The notes below the pieces were generated by a model, which made no database searches, was not told the origin of the DNA, and saw only the letters and a list, made by a program, of their open reading frames with translations. From the NCBI GenBank assembly GCA_946497035.1, contig CAMMIW010000008.1:1-64000 (forward strand): 64,000 nucleotides of DNA, written 5' to 3'. Shown here piece after piece: positions 1 through 9,407 of the stretch (positions are counted from its first letter, which is position 1; every line of letters begins with the position of its first letter). This DNA is from an uncultured Eubacteriaceae bacterium. Its GTDB lineage: Bacteria; Bacillota; Clostridia; Lachnospirales; CAG-274. Made by a program: the position numbers and the translations under genes.

Positions 1-140
1 TTGCATTTATTACATCTTCTATTACTCCTTGATCATTATATTTATATTTTTCTATACCTTCATTTGGTATTTCTACACTTATCAAATAGTTCCCATCATA
101 TTCATATTTTAATTGACATCACATATTATCTGTTATTTTT
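1..140 (-). pseudogene. RHS/YD-repeat fragment (runs off window edge)
   Basis: Read on the minus strand this stretch gives YD-repeat-like protein such as LKYEYDGNYLISVEI and EKYKYNDQGVIEDV, typical of RHS shell proteins. A TGA interrupts the frame at about 119-121 (…ITDNM stop CQLKYEY…). It lies downstream of the SUFU immunity gene in transcription order, where displaced RHS tips and fragments usually collect. Only the part inside the window can be judged, so it could belong to a longer broken or intact gene to the left. Confidence 0.6.
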
Positions 141-149
141 GTATTAGAA

Positions 150-200
150 AAGAAAATCAAGCTAATTAAGTTAATTATTAGCCTGATTTTCTTTTTTTGT
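150..200. terminator. Bidirectional hairpin terminator
   Basis: A 17-bp arm at 150-166 (AAGAAAATCAAGCTAAT) pairs with 177-193 with one mismatch. A T-run follows on the plus strand and a weaker one on the minus strand. It probably ends the SUFU immunity gene transcript. Confidence 0.7.
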
Positions 201-222
201 TTTTATATAATTTTTATTTAAA

Positions 223-843
223 CTAAATTATTGATTTCCTATCTAAATCAGCAATATCAACTTGATTTTTTTCAAGTAATGTTTCTAATGATTCTACACC
301 ATGATCTAAACTGTATAAATATTCTTTTTCAGAAATAGGTACAGCTAATAACCATGAAACAATTTTATCTTCTAAATATAAAGCTTTTAGCTCATTCATA
401 TATGGAAGTAAATTTGTAAATAATATATGCTTCATGTCTGTATTTGGATAAAATGGTTCTATAACATCTAAAAATATTGCTCCAGGATAACATTTATAAT
501 TAGAGTTTTTAATGCAAGAGGAACAAGTCATTAATATATTGGGAATTTTAGAATCTTCACTAGAATACTTAGAAAATAATTTATTACTTAAAGCTATAAA
601 TTCTACACCTAAATCAATATTATCGACTTTTATATCTAAATTATGTTCACTTACTCCAACTGTAATAAATATATTTAGACCTTTTTCAATTATATTTTTT
701 ATTTGAAAAATATCAACTTTATTTCCTTTTATATCCGTATATTTACGAATTTCAGGAAGATTTTTATCATCATCAATAGATAATTTTTCTATAATTTCAC
801 GTGAATAAAATACAATTTTTTTTCTTTTATTATTAAAATCCAT
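223..843 (-). CDS. Suppressor-of-fused (SUFU) domain immunity protein
   Basis: The 206-aa protein matches the SUFU-domain family by its C-terminal pattern: a WLLAVPIS segment, then EKEY, a GVESLETLLE helix and an ending DLDRKSII. In bacteria, SUFU proteins are common immunity proteins of polymorphic toxin loci. The gene starts 29 bp after the stop of the RHS tip that carries a GH-E nuclease domain, so it most likely neutralises that toxin in the cytoplasm. ACTCCTTTTA upstream on the plus strand corresponds to a TAAAAGGAGT ribosome site for the ATG at 843. The gene is intact although the RHS gene beside it is broken, as expected for an immunity gene that protects against toxin from kin. Family assignment is by motif memory; the toxin pairing is inferred from position. 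Confidence 0.72.
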   Translation of the reverse strand: MDFNNKRKKIVFYSREIIEKLSIDDDKNLPEIRKYTDIKGNKVDIFQIKNIIEKGLNIFITVGVSEHNLDIKVDNIDLGVEFIALSNKLFSKYSSEDSKIPNILMTCSSCIKNSNYKCYPGAIFLDVIEPFYPNTDMKHILFTNLLPYMNELKALYLEDKIVSWLLAVPISEKEYLYSLDHGVESLETLLEKNQVDIADLDRKSII

Positions 844-871
844 ATTAACTACTCCTTTTATTTTAATTAGC

Positions 872-3800
872 CTAATAGTCTTTCCAGTAATCTATTTCAT
901 CTCCAGCTTCATATATATGTTTAAGATTATCTTTTGGTAACTCTGGACGATAGTGATCTGGATTATTATATTCGTCTATAAATTGTTTTCTACTTATTCC
1001 TCTTCTTTCAGCACTTCTTTGATGTTTTCTAAACTCATAGCCTGGTTTATGTCCCATATGCCATTCATCACCTTCTTTTATTATATCTCCACTAGGTGAT
1101 ATAACATTGCCATTTTCATCTCTTGGAGCATTTTCCCAAACTTTTTGTCTAATTCCTTTTCTAAAATTAGAAGGTCTAGAATATATTGAAGCTTTTTTAT
1201 TATTAACTTTTTCATATAATTGAAGTGATCTTTCTTCTTTAGGTGTAATAGTTCCATTTTTTCTTTTTTCAGCTAATTCCGCTGCTTTATCTGGACAAAT
1301 AACTCTATAATTCCCACTAGGTTCAACATAATAAACAGGATTATTTGCACAATAACTATAAAGATTAAGTCCATCTCCCCTATATGTATCTTCCTGTGTA
1401 AATCTTCCTATTATTGAATTATAAAACCTTGCTCTTAAATAATATTGCTGTGTTATTGGATCTAGCTGTTGGCCATTAAATTTAAAACGATTATTTATTG
1501 TTTCTTTTTGGCTTAAAACATTTCCCCAAGCATCATATTCATATTGGTTTAATATTTTTCTATCATCTACTATATGGGTTATACTTCCCATTTCATCATT
1601 TGCATAATGATAATACGTTTTTGCATATTCATTACTACTTGCTAAAAGTTCTGAACCTCTTATATATATTGTCCATTCATTTTCTTTCTCTGCTATTACT
1701 TATCTTTCTGTGTTGAAAATAAATTGAACTAGTTGTCCATTTTCTTCCATTTCATAACGTAAACCTTCTGCATCATAACGGTTTATTTGTATATTTCCGT
1801 CAAATGTTTCTACCTTTGTTGTTTGATTAAAATCATTATATGTGTAGTTAGCTTTATCATCTTGTAGTAAGTTACCTACATTATCCCATTTAAAGATTGT
1901 TTCTTGTCCATTTTTTGTAAACTGAAACGGTTTATTTGTATATTTCCGTCAAATGTTTCTACCTTTGTTGTTTGGTTAAAACTGTTATAAGTATAATTAG
2001 CCTTATCATCTTGTAAAAGGTTACCTGCATTATCCCATTTAAAGCTTGTTGTTTGTCCATTTTTGTAAATTTAGTAAACCTATTTCTATTGTCATAGCTA
2101 TATAATTCTTCTGCTCCATTTACAATTCTTTTTGTTCTATTGTTAGCTTTATCATAAAATAACTCTTCTTCATAGTTTTCCGATTTAACTTTTCTTAATT
2201 GGCTTACTTCTGTATAATAATACCTTGTTAAATTATCAAACATTTGTTTACTTTTTCTGTTACCATTTCCGTCATATCTATATCTGTTTGATACTATTAA
2301 ATCATTGTTATGTTTTATATTTAGGATGGCTAAATTTAAGTCTTTATCATAACTATATTGTTGTTCTAAGCTACCATTTTTAAGATTTTTTATTAAACCA
2401 TTGTTGTAATAATCATACGTTGCTATACTATTTCCATTATATACCACATTTTTTAATAAATCAAGCTCATCATATTCAAAGTGAGTGGCTTTACCTGTTA
2501 TAGCTATTTCTTTTATTTTATTGCCATTTTTATCATATTCATATGAAATAAGAGTTCTTCCACTTGCACTTTTACTTTCTATTCTTCCCATTATATCATA
2601 TATGTAGTTATATTGCATTCCCTTCCCTTTGAAATAGCACTTTCTAAATATCCGTCTTTTGAATATGTATATATTTCTTGTAGGCTATTATACTTTGTTT
2701 TTCTATAAACTAAGTTTTGATACATATTATAGTTATATTGAGTTATAATTCCATTTCTATCAATCTTTTCTTTTAATCTATTTTCAAGATCATAGAAATA
2801 TTGTTCTTTTTGGCCGCTAGGGTCTATTATTTCTATTAATTGACTAGAACTATTATATATATAATGTGTTTTATGATTTTCCCCATCAATAGAGCTTGTT
2901 ATATTTCCTGCAAAGTCGTAACTATATTTTTCTTTGCTTCCATCTGCCTTTTCTATACCTGTTATTCTACCCCATTTATCAAGTATATAATGGGTTTTGT
3001 TTTTCTCGCCATCTATCATTTCAACAATATTAATATTGCCCCTAGCATCATATGAAAGACGTTGTTTTAACTCGCCTTTACTCCTTATTATTGTACGATT
3101 GTTCATAAAATCATACTCAAAACTTACTTTGTTTTCTTCTCCCTCTAGTTGAGTAAGTAGATTACCTTCTTCATCGTAAGTGTTACTTTGTATAACTTTT
3201 ACATTCGGTGCTACTATTGTTATTAATTGCCCCATTGGATTATAATTATATTGATAACCTAAACCGTTGTTTTCTTTATTATATTGTTCTGGTCTTATCT
3301 CTTTACTTATTCTCCTATATAACTATCTTTTGTTTGATACTCCACATATCTATTTTCTTTTATAACATTTCTTGATAAATCATACTCACATGTTGTTACT
3401 TGTACTAGCCTGTTCATACAGTCATATTCATAAACATATCCTACACCATCATCTCTTTCTTCATCGTATTGTTCTGGTGCTATTCTTTTTATTCCATTTC
3501 CATTAGCATCATATTTTATTCGTTCTATACTTCTATCTGGATATATTGTTTTTATTTTATTGTCATACTCATCATACTAATATGATATATCTTCCTCGTC
3601 ATTAAACTCTTTATTATAGCTATTAGGGTTTATTTCTTTTAATAAATTACCTTCATAATCTCTTGATGTTGTATATATTTTACCTTCGGCATCTTCTTTC
3701 TTTAATAACTTATGAAATGGGTCATATTCATATCTTGTCCCTATTCCTTTTTCTATATTATTAGGCAATATAATTTTTCTAAGGTTGAACATTTGGTCAT

Positions 3801-4079
3801 ATTCAAATGATCTTGTTACATCTCCATTGTTTACACTTGTACATCTTCCTGCCTTATCATATGTGTATAAATATTTATTTTCTTCATTTGTTATATATTT
3901 TGTAGGCTTGTTAAACTCTCCATCTTGGAAGTTATATTCAAATACCTTTTTCCTACCTTCAGGGTCTATTTCTTTTATAATTCTTCTATATTGGTCATAC
4001 TTATATAATACTACAAGTTCTCTTTCATCGTCTACTTTTCCTACACTTTTTATAACATCTCCTTTATTATCATATTAAT
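872..4079 (-). pseudogene. Broken RHS/YD-repeat toxin with GH-E nuclease tip
   Basis: A continuous RHS shell can be read from about 4078 down to 872, but only by changing frame. YD repeats (YEYD, YNYNPMGQL, YSYDFAGN) fill most of it. The RHS core follows (FNGQQLDPITQQYYLRARFY, then RFTQEDTYRGDGLNLYSY), and then a polymorphic tip of about 145 aa at roughly 872-1309. The tip carries MGHKPGYEFRKH and RRGISRKQFIDEYNNPDHY, the signature of GH-E type HNH/EndoVII nuclease toxins. Damage seen: TAG at 3577-3579, a frame change near 3306, another near 2600, a tandem duplication at 1779-2076, and TAA near 1700. The 5' part is missing: reading starts inside a YD repeat right after an in-frame TAA. Intact expression is impossible without repair, although the tip alone (872-1591) remains an open frame with a possible internal start. 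Confidence 0.85.
1779..2076. repeat. 149-bp tandem duplication inside the RHS pseudogene
   Basis: A block beginning CGGTTTATTTGTATATTTCC at 1779 recurs at 1928. The unit is 149 bp and the copies differ at a modest number of positions. Both encode the same YD repeat (FKWDN.GNLLQDDKANYTYN, VETFDGNIQINR). Because 149 is not a multiple of three, the duplication itself shifts the reading frame. Confidence 0.85.
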
Positions 4080-4118
4080 ATAATTTTATTTAATAAAATA
4101 TACACCTATTTCAGAAAA

Positions 4119-4782
4119 TTAAGTTTTGGACTCTTTGAATCCCTCATAATTAGGAATATCTATCAACTTAATATCACTTTTAGAAAGAAAAATAAGTTTA
4201 TTTTTTTCTTTAACTTTATTTTTAAATATTTTTTCTAATAATATTATTTGATTATTATTCATATTATATTTACTTATTAATTTACTTATAATATCATTAT
4301 AATTAAGTAAATGATCTTTAATTAAATCCCCACCATTAAAAAATATATCATTTATTACATCATTAGAATATACTTTATTATCATCAGATTTACCCCAAAA
4401 TGTACTTGTAATACAAGGATTATATCCCATAATTTGTATCATCTAATAAATATTGTAAAGTTTCGTTTTTAGCTAGTTTAAATATCTCAACTTCACAATT
4501 ATAAAAATATTTTTCTAAATATTCACAATTATTTATAACATCTTTCATACGATAATTTTCTTCATTTCTAAACGCTGCAACACAATAATTATTATAAAAA
4601 GTAATTGTTCCTCTTTTGCCACTAATATCTTGAATATTATAATTAAAATTATCCCAAGAATGTTCAAACGATAACATAGGATATTTTGAAACCATAATAG
4701 CGTGTGCTATACTAAATAAAAAACATCCTTCCATTAATTTAATTAAATCTATTTCTAATCTATTGCAATTTTTATTATTCAT
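4119..4782 (-). pseudogene. Frameshifted putative immunity protein
   Basis: Two overlapping minus-strand frames (4420-4782 and 4119-4442) read as one protein split at about 4420-4440: …LQYLLDDTNYGI stops while the other frame continues MIQIMGYNPCITSTFWGK…. Joined, it would be a roughly 215-aa soluble protein beginning MNNKNCNRLEIDLIKLMEG. I do not recognise a family. It sits directly after the HNH toxin remnant (15 bp), the place where the cognate immunity gene normally lies, so immunity function is an inference from position. A genuine pair of small genes is possible but less likely given the disrupted surroundings. Confidence 0.5.
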
Positions 4783-4796
4783 AAAATTTTCTTTTT

Positions 4797-5396
4797 TTAT
4801 TTATTCCATTTTTTTCTATTTTCATGACGTGATAATACTTGTGCATTACTGTAACTATTTGTTCCACCTTTTTGCTTTGGTTTTATATGATCTATTTGCC
4901 ATTCATTTGGACTCAAACTTATGCCTTCTTTACTCTTTTGAGGCTTTACAAGTTCCTTACCAGATAAATCAGATAAGAATATGGATCTATAATAGATATA
5001 TTATCTAGATTATTAGTATTTATTTTAAAATTAAGAGAATTATTCAATAAATTTATATATTTATCATGTAATTCAAATTGTTCTTTAATTAAATTATTTA
5101 TAAATTTTTCATTTTCAGTTTCTTATTGATTATTTTCTCCACTTTCAATCATTACTTGTCCTGAATCTAATGGCTCTATTATTCCTCCATGTCTACATAT
5201 TAAAAATGACTTTGTTGTTACTGCTCTATATCCTTCATTTTTCCCTTTATTTACACTTTCACTTAATACTGTTTGTTCTCCTAAAACTTTTGATAATACT
5301 TCTGACAATTCTAAATTAGGGGCAAACCCTCCAAATATTTTTACTTGGCTATTATGTATTATTAATTATACCATAAAATACTTTGTATTATGTTCT
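4797..5396 (-). pseudogene. Degraded DUF4280-like/HNH nuclease toxin
   Basis: On the minus strand an N-terminal part reads VKIFGGFAPNLELSEVLSK… then AVTTKSFLICRHGGIIEP, which resembles the C-terminal region of DUF4280 (PAAR-like) proteins. It continues past an in-frame TAA at 5123-5125 into a linker (ETENEKFINNLIKEQFELH…). After a frame change near 4985 it ends in an HNH nuclease motif: SPNEWQIDHIKPKQKGG, NSYSNAQVLSRHENRKKWNK, stop at 4797. Other in-frame stops lie at 5366-5368 and 5420-5422. PAAR-like/DUF4280 modules fused to nuclease tips are known delivery proteins of contractile or toxin systems; here the gene is dead. The HNH tip is a confident motif call, the DUF4280 link less so. Confidence 0.6.
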
Positions 5397-5516
5397 TCAT
5401 CTATATGGTATTGTAATACTTAACTTGCGTTTTTCATAACCTAAAGTCTCTGCTATATTTTTACTAACAAACCAAACTTCATCATCAATTAATAAAGTTT
5501 TAATCTCTCCAAACAT
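5397..5516 (-). pseudogene. BRO-N antirepressor N-terminal stub
   Basis: The 39-aa frame from ATG 5514-5516 reads MFGEIKTLLIDDEVWFVSKN then IAETLGYEKRK, stopping at 5397-5399. This is the start of a BRO-N domain, found in phage antirepressors, where FGEIRT…DG.PWFVGKDVA..LGY is typical. Five further matching residues (LFKNQ) lie upstream before a stop. Only the first third of the roughly 100-aa domain is left, so this is a phage-derived scrap abutting the toxin remnant. Confidence 0.6.
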
Positions 5517-5781
5517 TTGGTTTTTAAATAATTATATATTGTTAATAAAATTAACTCTTTTTATATTTAATTTTTAGTATTGCAAATATATGTAATATTT
5601 GTTATTATAATAAATAAGTAGATTATTATACTTACTTTTTAGAATAATATAGTTTTTTATTATATAACATATATGTTAAAATCTAAAAATAAATATAATA
5701 TTTTAACATATAAAAATTATTCTATTATAGTAAAAATATTATAATCGCTTAATATAGTAAGAATTTATGAGGTGAAAATTT

Positions 5782-6729
5782 ATGAAGAAATTGAAATTAA
5801 AAAATCTTAGTTTCTCTATAATAATAGTTTTATTATTATTTTTAAATAAATCTATTATTAAAGCTGATACAGTATCTAATGCAACATCTAATGTTACATC
5901 TAATGTTACATCTAATGAAATATCTGATGCAATATATGAAGCAATATCTAATGTTAAATCTGATACGGCGTCCGATGCACTATCTAATATTACATCTGAA
6001 TCAATATATAAAGCAATGTCAGATGCAAGAGCAATTATAGGCTCTGATGATAGAAAGGTTGCAGCAAATCCAGATCCTAGAATAATGTATATTTTAACAG
6101 CATTTCCAAATGGTGAAATAACAATAGGTACAGGATTTTTAATTAGTAATAGATATCTACTTACTGCAGCACATGTAATGTATGACTCATATCGAGGTGG
6201 AAGATATTCTGTATTAACAGCTATCCCTGCAGGACGTGATTATTCTGGTACATATGGCGTTTATGTAGCTACAGATGAGTCTGTATGTCATGAAGATTGG
6301 AGAGATGGTGTTTATGACAAAGACTATGGTGTAGTTGTTTTAGATAGAAATGTTCCATATACTTTTGGTAAATTTGCCCTTGAGATTCGTTCAGATTTTA
6401 CTCTTATGACTGCAGATCCACATGATGGTTGGAAAAAACCACAATTTACTATTCAAGGATTTGGTGGTTCTGATACAGCTGTTCAATGGTATTCAAAAGG
6501 CCCATTAAAAAATGTTTCACATACTAAATTAATTTATGATCTAGATACAGAGGGTGGTACATCTTGCTCTCCAATTATATCCTCTAGTGGTAATGTTGTT
6601 GGTATACATAATCTTGGTTTCTTTGACAACCAACAACTTAATGCAGGTATAAGGATTACAGTAGACGTTTTAGAACAATTAGATAAGTGGAATGTTCCAT
6701 ATGAAATAGCTAATTTATCATGGAAATAA
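5782..6729 (+). CDS. Secreted V8/trypsin-like serine protease
   Basis: The 315-aa precursor starts with a signal peptide (MKKLKLKN, then a hydrophobic core, cleavage near IIKA-DT). Residues about 31-86 are a run of four-residue units (TVSN ATSN VTSN VTSN EISD… AMSD), a likely propeptide or spacer. The protease domain follows with a putative triad: His in LLTAAHVMYD, Asp in YDKDYGVVVLD and Ser in GGTSCSPIIS. The usual GNSGSP Ser motif is altered to GTSCSP, but Ser is kept. By family it would be a secreted S1-type endopeptidase, perhaps Glu-specific like V8. A GAGGTGAAAATTT ribosome site precedes the ATG. The paralogous gene 67 bp downstream is probably co-transcribed. Substrate unknown. Confidence 0.8.
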   Translation: MKKLKLKNLSFSIIIVLLLFLNKSIIKADTVSNATSNVTSNVTSNEISDAIYEAISNVKSDTASDALSNITSESIYKAMSDARAIIGSDDRKVAANPDPRIMYILTAFPNGEITIGTGFLISNRYLLTAAHVMYDSYRGGRYSVLTAIPAGRDYSGTYGVYVATDESVCHEDWRDGVYDKDYGVVVLDRNVPYTFGKFALEIRSDFTLMTADPHDGWKKPQFTIQGFGGSDTAVQWYSKGPLKNVSHTKLIYDLDTEGGTSCSPIISSSGNVVGIHNLGFFDNQQLNAGIRITVDVLEQLDKWNVPYEIANLSWK

Positions 6730-6796
6730 TAAATGATATTATATTTAATTTATAATAATTTAGCTTATCTAAAAATTTATAGGAGATTAGAAATTT

Positions 6797-7555
6797 ATGA
6801 AAAAATTTAATTTAAAAATAAGTACTTTTATTTTTACTATTATAATAACATTAACATTATGTGTTAATATTGTTTTAGCCAATTCTAATAATAGATCTAT
6901 TATTGGAAACGATAATAGAACCCCTGCTATTCCTGATGGTAGGATAGTATCAGTTTTAACAGTATGGCCAGATGGTTCAAAAGACTTATATACAGGCTTC
7001 TTAATTAGCAATAGACATGTTGCTACAACTTCAAGTGCAATGTATAATTTAAGTAAAGGGGGAAAATATTCGCTTATAATGGTTGATCCTATGCATACTG
7101 GGGAATATGGAGTTTTTCAAGCTACAGAAAAATCCATATACAATGAAAATTGGATACTAAAACCTTCAAATAACTTTGGTATAATTGAATTAAATAAAAA
7201 TGTTCCGTATACTCTTGGTAGATTTAAATTTAAAATACCTTCTGAACACGATCTTAATTATGAAAATTTTAGTATTATAGGGTATGATAGGAATTTTACT
7301 AATAATCAATGGCTCTCAAATGGTGAAATTGAAAAGTTTACGCCTCATTTTTTATACTATGATATGGATACAGCAACATCTACAATTGGTGCTCCAATTT
7401 TAGACAGTAATTATAATGTTATAGGAATACATACTGGTGATGAAGTTGAAGTAGGTTATCATAATTATGGTTTAAGAGTTACAAAAGAATTTTTAGATCA
7501 AATTAATTCTTGGAAAGCTAAGTTTGATGTAATACCTGAAAATCTTAATAATTAA
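6797..7555 (+). CDS. Secreted trypsin-fold pseudoprotease (paralogue)
   Basis: The 252-aa protein has a signal peptide (MKKFNLKISTFIFTIIITL…, cleavage near VLAN-SN) and aligns along its length with the upstream protease: RSIIGNDNR/RAIIGSDDR, GFLISNRHVA/GFLISNRYLL, NKNVPYTLGRF/DRNVPYTFGKF. All three putative catalytic positions are changed: TAAHVMY becomes TTSSAMY (His to Ser), DYGVVVLD becomes NFGIIELN (Asp to Asn), and GTSCSPI becomes STIGAPI (Ser to Ile). The tetrapeptide-repeat propeptide is also absent. It should therefore be inactive as a protease and may bind substrate, inhibitor or the active paralogue. TAGGAGATTAGAAATTT precedes the ATG. The duplication is seen in sequence; the role is inferred. 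Confidence 0.8.
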   Translation: MKKFNLKISTFIFTIIITLTLCVNIVLANSNNRSIIGNDNRTPAIPDGRIVSVLTVWPDGSKDLYTGFLISNRHVATTSSAMYNLSKGGKYSLIMVDPMHTGEYGVFQATEKSIYNENWILKPSNNFGIIELNKNVPYTLGRFKFKIPSEHDLNYENFSIIGYDRNFTNNQWLSNGEIEKFTPHFLYYDMDTATSTIGAPILDSNYNVIGIHTGDEVEVGYHNYGLRVTKEFLDQINSWKAKFDVIPENLNN

Positions 7556-7596
7556 ATAAAATTATTAATTATATAAAATATAATTTAAAATTTTTT

Positions 7597-7645
7597 AAAG
7601 AAATTAAAAGGTAAATAAATGCCTTTCAATTTCTTTATTTTTTAA
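7597..7645 (+). terminator. Terminator after the protease pair
   Basis: AAAGAAATTAAAAGG (7597-7611) pairs with CCTTTCAATTTCTTT (7622-7636) with one mismatch and is followed by ATTTTTTAA. Confidence 0.85.
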
Positions 7646-7880
7646 TATAAATATTAATTTTATATATAATATTAACTTTAAAATTTGTAATTTTTATGTT
7701 CAAAACTATTAATAAGCTATGCATATTTCAAATTCATTTTACTAACCAACAATGTGAAAATTTCTATTTTATTATTTGGTAAAATTCCTGTAATATCTTC
7801 ATTATTAAATTTTAATGAACTAAATATTTTTTCAATAACCATAATTTAACATTCAAGTAAATTTTTTTAATAATGCAAAA
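7646..7880. other. Gene-poor gap with one doubtful 41-codon ORF
   Basis: Between the terminator and znuB I see only a minus-strand frame at 7717-7842 (MVIEKIFSSLKFNNEDITGI…LKYA) with no convincing ribosome site and no recognised family. It may be a scrap of an older gene. Confidence 0.25.
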
Positions 7881-8702
7881 TTATAGTTTATTTTTTATTA
7901 TCCCTACTATATAATATATTAAAAAAGCTACTATATTTACAACAGATATACTTGCCCCTGTTGGCATATCATAAATATAAGATAAAAATACACCAATCAA
8001 AAAGCATATTATAGACACAACTAAAGAATTTATTATAATTTGTTTAAAGCTTTTAAATACTCTCATAGATGTAAGAGTAGGAAAAATCATAAGACTAGAT
8101 ATTAATAAAGATCCCATTGTCCTCATACCAAAAACTATAACAAGCGATGTTAAAAAAGCTATAATCATATTATATAAATTAGCATTTATACCTGTTGCTT
8201 TAGAAAATGTTTCATCAAAGGTAATAGCGAATATTTTATTATAAAAAATAATAAATACTAATATAACTACTATTGTTAAAATAATAGTTAAAATAACATC
8301 TTTATTTGTTAAACCTAATATTGAACCAAATAAATAATTTGATACATCTGTATTTATACCTTTTGATATTGAAAGAACCATAATACCAATAGCTAAAGAG
8401 CTAGTAGATATTAAAGCTATTGCCGAATCTCCTTTTATCTTTCTATTTTCATTTATTTTAAGAAGAAAAAAAGATACAATAACTACAACTGGTATACATA
8501 TTAAAAGAGGCTCTTTATTTAAAACAGTTGCTATGGCTAATGCACCAAAACCAACGTGAGATAATCCATCACCTATCATAGAATATCTTTTTAAAACAAG
8601 TATAACACCTAAAAGAGCAGAACATATAGATATTAATAAGCCTACTATTATAGCTTTTACCATAAAAGGATAAGAAAATATTTCATAAATTATATTTAAC
8701 AT
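7881..8702 (-). CDS. znuB: Zinc/manganese ABC transporter permease
   Basis: This 273-aa membrane protein of the ABC-3 family has about seven to eight hydrophobic segments and the family hallmarks LKRYSMIGDGLSHVGFGALA and MRTMGSLLISSLMIFPTLTS. It forms the channel of a metal importer with the ATPase (start overlaps its 3' end by 7 bp) and the lipoprotein upstream. The adjacent Fur-family regulator and operator-like sites point to zinc as substrate, but manganese cannot be excluded from sequence. Confidence 0.88.
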   Translation of the reverse strand: MLNIIYEIFSYPFMVKAIIVGLLISICSALLGVILVLKRYSMIGDGLSHVGFGALAIATVLNKEPLLICIPVVVIVSFFLLKINENRKIKGDSAIALISTSSLAIGIMVLSISKGINTDVSNYLFGSILGLTNKDVILTIILTIVVILVFIIFYNKIFAITFDETFSKATGINANLYNMIIAFLTSLVIVFGMRTMGSLLISSLMIFPTLTSMRVFKSFKQIIINSLVVSIICFLIGVFLSYIYDMPTGASISVVNIVAFLIYYIVGIIKNKL

Positions 8703-9406
8703 AAACTGCCTCCATTAAAAAAATCTCTACCTACTTGACTGTTAATATAATCTTTTTTATCACCGAAAAATAATTGGCTTTTTTGTAAATGTAATATATG
8801 TGAGGCATATTTTATAGCATATTTTATATCGTGTGATACCATTATAATAGTAATGTTTAGCTCCTTATTTATTTTATACACCAAATCATAAAATTCTTTT
8901 GTAACGATAGGATCTAGCCCTGTTGTTGGCTCATCTAATAATAAAACTTTGCTTGTAGCACATAAGGCTCTAGCTAAAAGCACTCTTTGTTGTTGTCCAC
9001 CTGATAAATCTTTAAAGCTTTTATTTTTTATATTATAAATGCCCATTTTTTCCATATTGTCGTATATAACCTTTTTATCTTCTTTTTTATAAAAAGGAAT
9101 TAAGCCTAATTTATTTAAATAACCTGAAAACACTATTTCTTTAACAGTAGCAGGAAAATCTTTTTGATAATTACTTTTTTGTGGTAAATATCCTATTTCC
9201 TTAGATTTTAAATTATTTTCAAATATTAATTGTCCATAAGTTGGCTTTTTTAATTTTAAAAGCCCTTTAACTAATGTGCTTTTCCCAGCACCATTTTCAC
9301 CTACAATACAAATATAATCTCCTTGGTTAATTGTAAAATTTATATTTTCTACTGCTATTTTATTATCATAAGAAAATGTTAAATTTTTAGAAGTAATAAG
9401 TTTCAT
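8696..9406 (-). CDS. znuC: Zinc ABC transporter ATP-binding protein
   Basis: A 236-aa ABC ATPase with Walker A GENGAGKST near residue 38, Q-loop YLPQKS, signature LSGGQQQR near 137, Walker B VLLLDEPTTGLD and the H-loop VSHDIK. It powers the importer formed with the downstream permease and upstream binding protein. GGAGG lies inside the end of the binding-protein gene, and only one base separates the two genes, so translation is coupled. Confidence 0.92.
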   Translation of the reverse strand: MKLITSKNLTFSYDNKIAVENINFTINQGDYICIVGENGAGKSTLVKGLLKLKKPTYGQLIFENNLKSKEIGYLPQKSNYQKDFPATVKEIVFSGYLNKLGLIPFYKKEDKKVIYDNMEKMGIYNIKNKSFKDLSGGQQQRVLLARALCATSKVLLLDEPTTGLDPIVTKEFYDLVYKINKELNITIIMVSHDIKYAIKYASHILHLQKSQLFFGDKKDYINSQVGRDFFNGGSLC

Positions 9407-9407
9407 T

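Noticed and set aside
3785-4078. Plus-strand 97-codon frame
   Set aside because: Antisense shadow of YD repeats, whose minus-strand translation shows repeated YEYD motifs.
4763-5008. Plus-strand open frame opposite the HNH toxin remnant
   Set aside because: It is hydrophobic-looking only because it is antisense to the HNH tip; the minus strand has clear nuclease motifs.
7717-7842. 41-codon minus-strand ORF
   Set aside because: No ribosome site and no recognised family; kept only as a note in the gap entry.
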